Assembly: GCA_035222895.1 (NCBI GenBank)
Contig: JAVYIG010001825.1
Span: 28,501 to 92,500, forward strand
DNA: 64,000 nucleotides
Reading direction: 5' to 3'
From: Strongylocentrotus droebachiensis
Lineage: Eukaryota; Echinodermata; Echinoidea; Camarodonta; Strongylocentrotidae
Shown: positions 1-12,400 of the stretch, piece by piece
How the letters are laid out: each line of letters starts with the position of its first letter
How positions within the stretch are numbered: the stretch's first letter is position 1
The notes under the pieces: generated by a model
What the model saw: the letters and a program-made list of their open reading frames with translations, nothing else
Told to the model about the DNA's origin: nothing
Databases searched by the model: none
Translations under genes and position numbers: made by a program

Positions 1-298
1 TACGTGAAAGAGTGATGTGATCTCCTCCCACTAATGGGTTGGTGTTAGCTTCTTTATAGCATTTTTTTAAATGTCTGCCTTGTTTGGCAGTTGTAAATTT
101 AATCCCAAACTCACATAATGAATAACGATATTAGAGTGGCTAAGCGAAACATCACTTAAATCGAAGAATGATTTCATTACTGCCTCCTCTGTTGTCTATT
201 CATTCATTTTTTTCTTCACATTGTTGTTATAAATCTTATGGAATGAGTTGTCATCCTAGCAGAGCCCTTTAAAGTGAAAAGTGATAGCTCGTTCTCAC
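1..298. other. left edge, no gene recognised
   Basis: This stretch lies downstream of the last visible exon of the minus-strand gene E and should be part of its next intron. It is A+T-rich, with no open frame or splice-bounded block that I can support. The next exon of gene E would lie outside the window. Confidence 0.5.
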
Positions 299-1337
299 CT
301 GCTGAATAAATATCGATGAGGCAAATTGAAGTACTAGCGAGAGCGTCCCATGTAGCGTTATACAGGCATACCTGAAAATGTTGATCCAATATTCTAGTTG
401 TTAATATTTCGGAATTAACTTAAAAGACACTTTAAATGCTCCTTGCATCATGACCAAAACTTTTACGGTTCTGTACAAAGGTGACTGGTATAACTTTTTT
501 TCACAAACGAAGTAGACAAAACATATTTGAATACATAACATACCAATTTATGAAGGAGGTGTACTGTTAGTAACACATTTGTCAGCATGAATGATGCAGA
601 ACCTTTAGAAAATGATAATTATTGTGAATGAAAATAATGTCCGCGTGATTCCAGACTACCGATACTACAAAATGTATGTCAAAACTCTTTTTTTAAGTTT
701 TTTTTAATCATCGTCAAATGCTCCTGTATTAAACTTGTGAGAGACAGTAGTCAGGCAGTAACTAATATTAAATGTATTATTTATGAATAACGGATAGAAT
801 TGAACTTACATCAAATATATACCTATGTCCGAAAGATAGATCAGTTTCGGTGTACAGTTCTCCTGTCTGAAAACAGTTAAATTCAAAGGATTAATCCCGG
901 CATGTATCTCGAGATCTGGAATAAATAGAGCCTACATAGGTCTAGGTCAGTTCGATAGTAAAATACTAGTACCATCTTCTTAGTTCTCAATTTTAGGTAG
1001 TTATTCCCAAACATCCGCACCCATCAGTCGATCTTTATGTACCTGTGTGATTTATACATTGAAATATGCATGAATATCACATTGGTACAAATTAAATGAT
1101 TTACAATCCAAGCATTTCCTTTCTAAATTGGATTTATCTTGTTTTTGTACTGTCTATTAATTTGAGGATTTGTATACAGTTTGATTATGAAGTTTGATTG
1201 TGATCACGGATAAGACAACATAACAGATCTCTCAAAGGATTCTCACTCGATTTGGTTCCTCGCTAAAAAGTGGAGTTTGTAACCACCTTTCCCCACCCCC
1301 CCCCCCCCCCACCCCTCCTCCTTCCCTCTCTTTCTCC

Positions 1338-1377
<40 letters not shown>

Positions 1378-3997
1378 CTCCTTCTCTCTCTTTCTCTATC
1401 TCTCATTTTCTATCACTCTCTCTCTCTCTCTCTCTTCTTCTTCTCTATCTCTCAAATAAATACACACACATACAAACAAACATTATGCTATAGTACAGCG
1501 GATAAGCTCACATAATATAATGAAAAATGTGCACTATTACTATTCTTAATTTTCTAAGGTGATTCTTTGACCATACTGCCCATAAGATTACTATACAGTA
1601 GGTAGTAAAACGACAGACAGATACTTTCAATAAGAAATAATAATGATGATAACAAATTAAAAATAATAGACTTACGACGTGTTGCTGTGATTTGATTGGA
1701 CACACATATTCTAGGGATGATAAATCAGTATATTGCTTGTTTCCTTTTATCCCAGAACAGCGTAAATTTTCACCACTGTTTTTAGTTAATTGCACAGCGT
1801 AATCATGACCTTAAGGAAAGAGAGAGAGAGACAGAGAGACAGAGAAACAGAGATTTCATTTTTTTGGTGAATCATACAGAAGTTAAATTTGCAGGTGGTC
1901 TAAATCTCAGCAAAAGTATGAGGTAAAGATCAGAGCAAGAAGTTAGATATTTCAAACTTAAGATTTTCTAACAAAAGCAATCATATATATATATATATAA
2001 CTATAATATATGAAACCTTCAACGAAAATATATTTTGGTTGCAAAGACTTTCAAGAAATCAGTTCAAACCCATACAGATACTCAAAGAAATCATGTTCAG
2101 TTTAAGCATGCCCTTGTAATTTTCGCAAATTCTAAAGATGAAAGACACGGCTACTGGTATTGAATTAGGCCACCATGGCTGGTTGGTTTGATTTTTAGAA
2201 CGTATTTACGACTGCGTTATTCATTTCTATATTCACAAGCAGCATTCTGTAACAGCTTATCACCCTTGTCCAACACATTTTAATTGCAATTAAACACTTC
2301 AGCTCCTCAAAGGTATTGTAGTTACTGTAATTCAGAAGTTTTTCAAATGAAATCATATTAAAGTAACAGTGTAAAATAGACTAAATGAGACATTACTTGT
2401 GTTTAATGGTGCTGTCCATGTTATGTTAACATCCAATGCCCAAGAAATCGAAGAATCTTCGGTTATCTTTCTGACGAGGTAGACCGGTTTTACAGTGCTT
2501 GCGTCAATGTCTTCAAAGAGGAACAAACATTTGATTTGATAGTAAGTATTTAAGAACCATCAAATGCAGTACTTTGAATCTAAACTAAAGCGATCGCAAA
2601 GACTTTCGAGAAAAAAAATCAACCAGGGAAATGCCAATACCGTTGTACAATGACTTATTACGTAACCTAAACATGATTTACATAAGATATTCAATATGGT
2701 ATTGAAATTTCCCTTGAGTTGATTTTTCGAAATTCCTTGCGATCGTGTTATTAATTCACGCTCGTTTTTTTTTTTTTTCTTCTCACAATTCTGCCTATAT
2801 TTATCATGTCTATTCTAAAGAATGCAGACTTGTAGGATTAACACAAATTATATTATAAAATATGTTATCATTGGCTACATCATTATGTGTCCTACATCTT
2901 ATATCGTAAATTTGATCATCAGGCCGGGTCACACAGAAAAATCCCTTGAAAAATCCCTTGAAAAATCCTTTCAAGTGAAATTTTTCTTGCTTCTTTAGAG
3001 GATTTTTAATGGGATAATTTATGACAGACAGCAATTAAGAGGATAACTAAAATCCGGATTTTATTTATCCTGATTTTTGGCCTCTGTGTGACACCGCCTA
3101 TATTAAACAATTACACAATTACTCAGTAATTGGAATAAGGTTCGTTATAATTGTAAATAGGCATGATAGGTTTAAATACCAAGTAATTCCGTAAATCATG
3201 TCACCGGGATGAATGTTGAATAACTCGTTTATATTTCGTTTCTTTTATCAAAATGTGTGTTTTTCAAATATGTTCGTTTGTATTATGCAAATGCAAACAT
3301 TTGTCACTTCGGGTTGTTGTTAGGCGCCATCGAGTCGCCATCGAGTCGTCCCCGACAACTGGGGAGCTCATGGTCAAACCCTCACTAGGCGACTCTGTCC
3401 TGGGCATGTATCTTTATCTTCATCTTAAGGACTTGTCTATTTGTTTGGTCACACCTTCTATCCATCTTATCCTTTATTTTTCTCTTCTTCATTTACCCTG
3501 CACTTTACCTTGCCAAACATGATATCCCGCTCCATACAACTTCTGGGCCCCGTTGCACAAAACTTAGCATTGATGATAACTTTGCCATCAATGGTAACTA
3601 CCATCGAAAACTTGATTTTGATTGGCTGTTGAGCCCTGTTACCATTGATGGCAAATTTACAATCAATGGTAACTTTTATGCAAAGGGGCCCAGGTATGTA
3701 CAGATAATTGTTGACAATTATTGGTCACACCAGCCGTCCCCGCAGCAGTGCAGCTCGATCCAAAAGTAAGTGTTATTCTTTCGCTCTGGTGAATTAGTAT
3801 ATGACTTGAATATTGGTATTAGATAAATGGTAAAATAAAATAAAATAAAATAAAAAATAAAATAAAATCGAATCAAATAATATATACAAAGAAAGAACAC
3901 GTTCGTAGTTACCTGGTGGGTTGCACAGACAACCGTCACAGACCGCCTGCGATCTAACTGAGCTTGCGCAGATCAAGAGGACCAGGAGATGCAGCAT
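299..3997 (-). CDS. gene E: 5' part of a secreted or receptor-type gene with an FN3-like region (partial)
   Basis: Five exons read on the minus strand join in one open frame of 150 codons: 3913-3997, 2397-2510, 1676-1809, 823-866 and 299-371. Their phases agree at every junction (1, 1, 0, 2, then 0 at the last donor). The first exon encodes a signal peptide starting MLHLLVLLICASS, then a short Cys-rich stretch with CDGCLC. The following exons give a beta-rich segment with DVNITWTAP, HDYAVQL and SFGHRYACITL spaced like strands B, C and F of a fibronectin type III fold. Such folds occur in cytokine-receptor ectodomains, but the match is by eye and the family is not certain. The start is the first ATG after a TATA box at 4104-4113. 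The gene continues past the left edge, so the rest of the protein, including any membrane segment, is unseen. The exon chain rests on splice sites and phase, so individual small exons, especially 823-866 and 299-371, could be wrong. Confidence 0.45.
1290..1455. repeat. poly-C plus (CT)n low-complexity tract
   Basis: A run of C is followed by a long imperfect CT microsatellite. It lies in an intron of gene E and on the minus strand reads as GA repeats. Confidence 0.9.
2588..2745. repeat. foldback repeat, GCAAAGACTTTCRAGAAA family
   Basis: Ends of GATCGCAAAGACTTTCGAG type face each other around a partly palindromic centre (CCAGGGAAATGCCAATAC on the left; its diverged complement GTATTGAAATTTCCCTTG on the right). 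Related pieces occur near 2035-2110, 9690-9890, 12420-12480 and 16690-16880, all in the left 17 kb. Confidence 0.6.
3543..3693. repeat. foldback MITE, GGGCCCCGTTGCACAAA type
   Basis: The two ends are inverted copies: CTGGGCCCCGTTGCACAAA on the left and the complement of CTGGGCCCCTTTGCATAAA on the right. The interior is also partly palindromic (CATCAATGGTAAC on both sides). The ends resemble those of the elements at 25810 and 34338, but the interior differs, so I treat it as a separate family. Confidence 0.7.
3718..3785 (-). CDS. possible alternative terminal exon of gene E (Cys-rich short peptide)
   Basis: On the minus strand the first exon of gene E (3913-3997, phase 1) can also join an exon starting at 3785. 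The 127-bp intron between them has a good donor (CAG|GTAACT), a T-rich tract, a textbook branch sequence TACTAAT and the acceptor TTCACCAG. The joined product is 50 residues long: the signal peptide, then a mature part of about 34 residues with six cysteines (CDGCLC near the start, HCCGDGWC near the end), stopping at TAA 3718-3720. It could be a small secreted peptide isoform, an exon that ends translation early, or a chance open frame. No AATAAA follows closely, and a small foldback repeat lies just downstream. Confidence 0.3.
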
Positions 3998-4103
3998 GTT
4001 GAAGTCGCAATTTAATCACATGACAATTTCAGATGAGGAAACAAAACTGTGAAATGAACACAACAAGTAAACATTATCAAACGTTTCCATCCTTCCTCTT
4101 TTA

Positions 4104-4113
4104 CTTTTATATA
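4104..4113 (-). promoter_or_regulatory. TATA box of gene E
   Basis: The minus strand reads TATATAAAAG, a consensus TATA box, about 107 bases before the ATG at 3997. Transcription would start near 4080 and leave a 5' leader of roughly 80 bases. That leader contains ATGTGA, a start codon followed at once by a stop, at about 4019-4024. Such minimal upstream frames are known to reduce initiation at the main start. Confidence 0.5.
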
Positions 4114-6001
4114 GGTTATATCAGCGGTTGTCAACGATATTTTGATATAATTGTTTATACAATGTTTTTAATAATTATCAATTTCATTTTCAATTCAACA
4201 AACCGTAGCCATGAAGTTGTTTATTATTTTCTGTTGTTTATAAAAATCGGAGTAAGTTTGGTTTACTGGCACTCAACTACCTATAATTTTACTAAAACAG
4301 GATGTTTACGGAAGCAATCATGCGTGCATTAGGCCTTACAAATATCATATTTGACAGCTATTGTGCATATTAACATTATTCACTTGCGAGCACTCTACCA
4401 GTATTGCGTGGGGCTTGGTACATTATAGCAATATACATAGAATATACTATACGGGGTTTTCCCATCCGAAACCCCGGCTTTTCAGCAAAAGGTGTATTAC
4501 AAACAAAGATGCGATAGGTAAAGGCAATAATCTTGTGTCGGTATACTCACCCGCTGGGCTTTAAAAAGTACGTTTTCCATGTATGAATTTCAAATCTACT
4601 CTGTCAAAATCTTCGAATGAGAGGTATACTTATAGAGCTGTAAAAAGATTTAAGTCGGTATTTATTTCCGCATTGGTTTTGTTTGGGATACATCACGTAT
4701 TAAGGAAGTAAGACAAATATACATTAAATCATACCAAAATACAACAACAACTGCACACATCTCTTCATCTATCTGTATTTTAAGTACATTGTTATGTTAT
4801 ATGATCATAAAATGGTATAGAGAAAGCAACTTACGTCGGCTCCTCGGTTCACTTTAAAGTTTAACTTATGATGATAACGCTGGTCCACTAATCCTCATCT
4901 TAGACTGACGGTGATACTGTCGAGTATGCAGGTATAACTATGTTGGGAAAAGCTGTCTCTCAAAACATGTTCCACGTCCGAAACATAGTAATGAATGCCA
5001 CTCAACGTATTGGTACATGTAAATACTGCAACCTGACATGCTAGTGTTTGACACGGGTGTGTTCCTACCAGTTCGGCCAGCTGGTAGATGTTTTGGTTAC
5101 AGCAAACCCTCTACAATATAATGCCCCCCTAAACTGAACACTTTAGAACGAGTGTTGGATTCTGGTTACACGTGAACAGAAAAAGAATCTATGGAAGCCA
5201 AAGGTAGGTTGAGTTTCTGTGATTGTTCGCTAAAGCATGAAAATATGAGGTCATTTTTCTAAAGGCATTGATAAACACACAACGAAGAGTAGGCAATCGT
5301 GACGTATAATATTTGTGAGCAATAAACAATGTGGTCTGTGTGTTTATTTGTTTCTACGATACATGCATTCCAAAAAGGGACAACTATTTTTTTGCCAAAG
5401 AAAAATGCCTTTTAAAGGATTATTCACTTTATCGACTGTAAAACACCCATTTTAATCGAAGTAACAAGTTGTGTCCCAAAAAAAATATTTCTTTAGCGAA
5501 GAGAGAGGAACCTCTTTTATCTATAAAAAAAGGGGAATGTACTCAGTCATAAGGCTAGTGAAATACAGTGTAATATCCACTTTTGATATACTGGGTATTT
5601 ATTATTTGGAAAGAAACTTAAGCGATAAACAGAATTTAATCACATGTCACTTATACATGAAATGAAGAGTAACACGAAGTAATATTTGTGGATGGAAAAA
5701 TGTGATAACTTATCATTAAAGAGAAAGGGAGGCGAAATGGGTAAAGGCAAATAGAAAAAGTGGGTTTTTTTTTTTTTTTTTTTTTTTTTTGTTGGGGGGG
5801 GCAAACCTTGACAACGACACCGCACATCGAAACCCCCCCCCCCCCCCCCTCCCCCCGAATATCACAGATGATTGTCCTCTTCGTTGGAACTTCAAGGGCT
5901 GCTTTTATAAAGTCTTTAACAAACTCACTCTCTTTCTTTCTCTCGTTCTCTCTCTCGTCCCTCCTAATTATCTGTATTTCTCTATCTCGTCCCTTCGCTC
6001 T

Positions 6002-6037
<36 letters not shown>

Positions 6038-6717
6038 GTATATATATATATATATATGCCAGAGCGATACTATTTTATAAGCCACCAGCAACAGGATCAA
6101 TATATTGATATATCCCCGCCTTGCTCCCTCGGTCTCCATTACGTATACCTCAGCCTCCATTTTCTCTCATTCTGCTTCCCCTCATTCTCTCTCTCCCTTT
6201 ATCTCTCCCTCTCTCTCTCTCTCTTTCTCTGACTATTTGTTATATACATGGACATGGTTAAGGATTGGTTTCTCATTTTATTTAATGCTATTATCGTCTT
6301 CTTTGTTTAACATTTGATAATTCTACGTATTCGTAAGTATACATAGCAATTATTCAGACTATAATTCATTGTTACTTATTACGGTTGATAAATGAAGTAA
6401 TTCATATTTGTAGGGTATGTCAATAGCGTGCATATACATATAAGTTAATTTATCTGTGTAAAGAGGATCCAACACATTACGCCTATATTCCACAGTACAC
6501 TCTAAAAACTGAAATGTTAAATAACCATTTAAAAGGGCCGAGGAGTGACCACTCTTTCAAACGGTAGATTAACACTTTGAACATACTGGATCCAACACTA
6601 TAATGGTTGAATCTAGCAGGTTAAAAGAAACAATCTGACATTTTGAAAGAGTGGTCACTCCTCAGCCCTTTTAAATTGACATTTAACATTTCAGTTTTTA
6701 GAGTGTATACAACCTAC
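4114..6717. other. spacer between genes E and A: simple repeats and MITEs
   Basis: No coding exon is supported here. The stretch holds a poly-T/poly-C block near 5765-5850, CT tracts near 5935-6040 and 6185-6235, a short (TA)n run at 6040-6057 and a TA-flanked foldback element at 6498-6705. The long open frames over the CT tracts are low-complexity artefacts. Confidence 0.6.
6498..6705. mobile_element. 208-bp foldback MITE with TA target duplication
   Basis: Inverted ends CACTCTAAAAACTGAAATG are flanked by TA on both sides (6496-6497 and 6706-6707), and the inner arms (AGGGCCGAGGAGTGACCAC and its complement) also pair. TA duplication and these ends are typical of Tc1/mariner-derived non-autonomous elements. 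There is no transposase. Confidence 0.8.
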
Positions 6718-6723
6718 TTTATT
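6718..6723 (-). terminator. candidate polyadenylation signal of gene A
   Basis: This is the first AATAAA on the minus strand after the gene A stop at 7371, about 650 bases downstream and next to the MITE at 6498-6705. It is a weak call because the motif is short and nothing else marks the 3' end. Confidence 0.25.
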
Positions 6724-7370
6724 GGCAGGTGAAATTATGTTAAGTTCCCTTTCTAATTGTAATACGAAATGATGATCAACCCGATGAGCGTTTAACCAAA
6801 TCTACAACACATTAATAACCCTCATTATGTCTCAGTGTTTTTTCTAATAAATAATGGATAAATATTTAAATATTTGTATACAAGAACACTCTAATGTGAT
6901 TGTTACCCTAAAACGTAATATATTTGTAATACGCTAATGGCGAAATGGCGTTATTAGCCGTGTCTGCATCAGTACTTTGTTCCAACGGCCTCATGTTAAA
7001 AACTAGTCATAAAAACCGATCATATGGGGAACTTGAACGTTTACATTTATAGACCTAACAAAAAAAGATATGGTATTGGCCTTTAGGTGCCAAAACATGG
7101 GTCGGTCGGTCAGAAATCTTTCTCTCTATTTTTTCCTTTTTTTCTCTTCCTCTTCGGGCTGATATTTTTCAGTTTTGAATGCTTTTATATTTTGTTTCTC
7201 TAAAAAACGGTTTAAAAAAAAACATAATCTAATCAAATCATAATGGACAGCGTTTTTTCAAGGAGTAGCTTAAGATTTGAAGAAATATTTTCCTGATTTA
7301 ACAGGTCCCAGAACTTTGGTATTCCCGCTGAAATGTTGTTCTCTTGTTGGTAATGATCATTCCGGTGGGT

Positions 7371-9478
7371 TCAAGTATTATAAATATTGTGCCTTTCTAC
7401 TGATTCGATAGATGGCAAACCTGACATCTTCTCTGTCATCATTAAGGTATTGGTCGACGGTTCCATTGACGGGAGTTTGGTGGCCTCTGACGCACCGATA
7501 CGGTTGTGACCTCTGTGTTTCATGGACAGACCGGTCCCGTCGGGTTTCACGAACCGAGTGATTAACGCTGCGGTTGCAACAATACAAAGGCCACCTAATA
7601 CAACACCAAGAGATATCACTGCGGCCCTATTGTTCTGAAAGAAGGAACCGTTACCACTGCTTGGTCCCTCCGAGACTTCTTCTGTAGGTGTTGCAGAGGA
7701 CTGTGTTTCAGAAACTTCAAGATGGGTTGTTGCCTCAGTACCGTCTTCGGCTTTGGGCACAGCTGTAGGACCAAGGGTGGTTTCATTAGCAGATGGAGTG
7801 TGAGCTATGGAGGAGTTGACTGGAACAAGAGTACTAGCTTTCGAGATGCTGGTTGAGACAAGAGTGCGCAGGGTTCCCTCTGAACTTGTGGAAACATTCT
7901 CAGGCATCTCTGATTGGGTCATGGTGGAAGGGATAGGTGTTGTATTAATCGATGATGTATCCAAATCGAATATATTCGAAGAGGGATGCGTGCCAGTTGA
8001 ACCTAACTCGCTGGTTGTTAATGTATTTCTTGTGGAGACCGTCAAATCATTCTCAGTCGAAACTGTTGTCTGCATCGAGTTGTTGGCCTTAGAAACAGTG
8101 GCAAGAGTCCTAGGTTCAATGGGAGTTGCCAATTCTTGTGAATTTGTTGGACGCATAGATCTTGGGCTAATTCTCGTTAGAACAGTGGTTGTGGCGATAG
8201 GTGCATGGATAGAAGTAGAGGCTGCATTGGCTGTCTGATCTGATGAAGCTGTTGACCTCAACGACACCGAAGTGTTGACCTTCGAATCAGTGGCTAGAGT
8301 GGTCTTAGGTTCTATGGGAGCTGTAAAAACATGTGGAGTTGTTGGTCGCCCCGATCCAGGGGTATTGCTCTTGGGTGCAGTTGCTGTGGTGGGCGTAGTG
8401 GTAGAACCTTCAAAAGAAGAAGTGGCCATAGAAGTGGTCTTTATAGAAGAAGTTGTTGATACCACTGATTCTGCTGTGGTGATCTCTGAAATAGTAGATC
8501 GAGATTGAGCTTCTGTTGAAGCAGTACGTTCACGTGAAGTTGTCGGGCTAACAGATGCAGGGCTATTGGTTCCGGTTAAGGTTGGAAGAGCGGTAGAAAT
8601 CGTCATAAAAGTAGGAAACATATATTTAGTGGTATGTCTAGATGACGCGGTTGACTGAACCGATTCTGGAGTGGTGATCTCTGAAATAGTAGATCGAGAT
8701 TTAGCTTCTGTTGGCGGAGTACGTTCACGTGAAGTTGTCGGGCTTACCGATTCAGGGCTATTGGTTCCGGTTAAGGTTGGAAGAGCGGTAGAACTCGTCA
8801 TAAAAGTAGGAAACATATATTTAGTGGTATGTCTATATGACGTGGTTGACTGAACCGATTCTGGAGTGGTGATCTTTGAAATAGTAGATCGAGATTTACC
8901 TTCTGTTGGAGCAGTATGTTCACGTAAAGTTGTCGGGCTAACCGATGCAGGGCTATTGGTTCCGGTTAAGGTTGGAAGAGCGGCAGAACTCGTCATAAAA
9001 GTAGGAAACATATATTTAGTGGTATGTCTAGATGACATGGTTGACTGAACCGATTCTGGAGTGCTGACCTTCGAAGTAGGGGCGAGTGTCGTATGTTCTT
9101 TGGGATTTGTTGTTTCCAGTAGACGTGTTAAACTAACTGTTGCTGGGCTGGTGTTCGAAAAAGTGGACATGGCCGTATGTCCATCAGGAGTAGACACCAC
9201 ATCAGTAATACGCTCAGACGGAGCTTCAGACTGAACCGACTTTGAACCTGTGAATTTTGGAAGAGAAGGAGTGGTCCATTCTGTGAGGGTTGTATGTTTT
9301 TGTATAGCTCCTTGACTGACTGTTCTGATGTCCTCCACTTTTGCTGTAGTGGGATGAGTCGAAAGCTTTGCCGAAGTTATGTCTGGTTGTTGTATTGTCG
9401 ATTTGTCGACCTCTGGTGTAGTAGTTGTTGTTGTTGAAGAAAGTGTAGTCCGGTCCGTCGTGGGTTGGGTCGAGACTT
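7371..9478 (-). CDS. gene A last exon: mucin stalk, membrane segment and tail
   Basis: One 2.1-kb exon encodes residues 369-1070. It opens in phase 1 after a TTTTTCAG acceptor with EVSTQPTTDRTT, and is extremely rich in Thr and Ser with scattered N-glycosylation sites near its end (NGS, NTT, NES types). Three 65-residue repeats lie in its N-terminal half. The hydrophobic segment AAVISLGVVLGGLCIVATAA is followed by basic residues, as expected for a stop-transfer sequence. The frame is open well upstream of its first in-frame Met, so the true start of this piece is the splice acceptor. Confidence 0.9.
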
Positions 9479-12400
9479 CTGAAAAAGTTAACCAGATAAG
9501 GCATTACTATACGATTGAGAAAGTTTATTGGCAATTACAGTAAAACAAAATATACAAATACTTTCCTTATATTAAACTTTTGACAGGATAAAACTTACAT
9601 CTAAATACTTTTAAAAGAATATGGTTTTCGTAAAACATGACCTTTTTTAAGCATGATATTCAGACTTGTATAGACCTTCCACTAATCAATGAGGAATACG
9701 ATCGATAAGACTTTCAAGAATCAATCTATGATCATCTCAATAGAACTTTCTACCAAGTAATGAAATTTGCGATCATTGCAATGATGTATTGCGTAATCCG
9801 GACCTATGAGGTATACAAAAGGGTTTTGTAATTGCCTTTGGGTTGGTTTTTCAAAAATCTTTACGGTCTTCTTAAAGTAAATAATGGTTTATAGATTGAA
9901 CAGTTTCAAAGAGAGACAATTGCCAATGGGTTTAAAGATGAAGTTGAGTTCTGGTCATGTGATTGCATTGTGAAAGAAACGGTGTGGAATCGACCAGAAA
10001 AGGTTGATCATCTAGCATATAAGAATGTGTGTGTATTGCAAGCTTCTGGAATCTTTAAAATGATAAGAAATTTGGCCAAGTCTTGGTAAAGTTACAAACA
10101 CTGTACATAGAAAGATGTATACGGTGCTACAGGAACACGTGGCGTAAAAATCCTACCCTGGATTTTTACGATGTTACATGACATGTTTAGAATATGAAGG
10201 CATTTGAAGAGCCATGCTTTTCAGGGAACATGTCTTATCTGATGTTCTTCCACACTTGCATAATAAGAATGATAACGCTCACAAATTATTTTTCACCTCT
10301 TCCCAAAACTCAACCTTCTCTTTAACGACAAACAATCTTTAAGACATATTGTATAACGGACTCATCAAATCTTTGAATGCCATTAGCATATGAGCCAGTA
10401 ATTCGACGCAATGTTCCCGAAGTTCAATTTGCATTCCAAGTCACTCTTATATGGTGTTCCAAAGACAAAGTCAGTCGCTAAAACAGGGACCCGTCAGCAA
10501 ATGATACATACATTTGTCCTTCGTATGCTTGATATTGATGCTTGCATCAGTCGTGATGCAATTTAAAAGACACCGCGTGTCAAAAGGGCATAATACTAAT
10601 TGCCGTCATATGTTTCTAAATAGGGACTTTTAGATTTGCGTGGACTGATACGTGTGACGTCCATTCAAGGCAGTGCATTAAAAGGACGTCGATCGTAGCA
10701 ATCCACGTTGTTTAATCTAAAAGTCCCTAATGAAGCCTCGTCTGCAACGGGATGGCAAAAACTATTTGTCTTCGTATGATTGCTTGTGAAAGAAATGAAA
10801 AGTTGTGTGCAATGTTCATTACCAAGTATGGGGCAGTCAGCAGAGTGTGTCAACTGTACATCGTCGATCGCAGCATCTCCTTTATTACCGGGACCCCGAA
10901 GAGCCTCGAATATTATCTACATTTGAACAAATAAAAAAAATAAAAACAATGAGGAGACAAACATCGTTTCATTTTAATCGCATAATGCTCATGGGTGGTA
11001 TACATTTGTCTTTAAAGATAACCTCCTTCTATATGCAACGTCATTTTGTTCTTTAATGCACAAGTGGACATTGGTACAAAGCAATATTAATGGGAAAATT
11101 GATTATTTGTCATATTAGCTACTGTACAGTAAGCAAAAAATAATGAATTAATTCAACCTATACTGTTGTTTACGAAATTATTTATATTCGGATATAGGGA
11201 TTATAATGATGATTGTAAATTCTACAGCGCACTTTTCACTCTATGCGCTAAAATCAAATCCACAAATATGCTTGTTTCATTGATTGTTTGTTGTTTGTTT
11301 GTTTCATGTTTATTCATGTTTGTTTCAATTGAAGTTGCTTTAATACCTACCTGTTTAACATGTACATAATGTAGGTCTAATTTGTTTATGACACTTTTTA
11401 AGTTGTTGTGTTACTCACCACAAAGTCATTCGCCATGTCGATGGCTACCTCAGCCATATTCCACCCATCTCCCTGGTTTCCATTCAAGCTCCAGATCATC
11501 GCAGCCTCCGACAACGTAGACGACGTCGGGATGGTATCCGTGGTCGTCGCATACACGTTGAGGTATCCCATGTGTTTGCCGTACAAATGGTACCAAAATC
11601 TCAGACAGGATGGTTCGGTGAATGAGTGAGTGCGTTGGATGGCAGGGGAGATGAGTCTCGCCGAACTCCCGAGAGCTATTTTGTTGGCTTCGATTCGCAC
11701 GTAATAACCTTTTGCAATGATGATTAGAAAAATTGTAATGACAGAGTTAAAGATACGCTTGAGTTCATTACAAACAATAAATTCTCACAGAATCCAACAA
11801 AACTTACACTGAATGTTCAAAATTACAAATAAATGACATGTCCCAAACTATGTTGGTATCAAATGTACTGTATAGGGCCTGAGTAATGAGCATTGAAAGC
11901 TAATTAAAACATTAAAGTAAGTAGGCCCGAAACAATGTGCTTAACACGGGTCACTATGTGCGAATGAGAGTTGTGGTTTTTTTATTGAAGATGATTTCCA
12001 GCAAGTTTTTGTGAGATTATTTTTATTTTACTGGTTCAAAAAATCAAACTACTGAAGGATAAACAATCCAGAATGAATTATAGCCATGTCTTCTCGACAT
12101 ACGATTCCCATACCGGATCTCAAAACTATTAGCTTTCTTAACATGAATGTCTCAGTTATCTCAAATACTAGCAACTGTTACCAAAACATTTCTTCTTCAG
12201 CAGAACGATTGCCGACATAGCTAGCAGGTAGTCGCTCTTCCTGGGACATGATTTATTTACCCGTGACTATAATGGTCTCGAAACAACCTCTTCTCTCAAA
12301 TGCACTCAAAAGGAAAGGGGATAAAAAAAGGTTCCCGTGTGATTTTTCGTTCCCCATGAATAGTGAGACTTGCTAAATAACTAGAGAGAGAGAGAGTGAT

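Noticed and set aside
5651-6232. Open frames of 100-170 residues over poly-T, poly-C and CT tracts on both strands
   Set aside because: Translations are Ser/Leu/Phe or Arg/Glu runs dictated by microsatellites, with no splice sites or domain content.
7807-9048. Several open frames on the plus strand opposite the mucin exon
   Set aside because: They mirror the low-complexity ACN/TCN codons of the gene A stalk; the minus-strand frame has homology, a membrane segment and matching splice sites.
9226-9534. 102-residue minus-strand frame overlapping the start of the mucin exon
   Set aside because: It is in the wrong frame relative to the MAM exons; the phase-1 acceptor at 9479/9478 leads into the Thr-rich frame.
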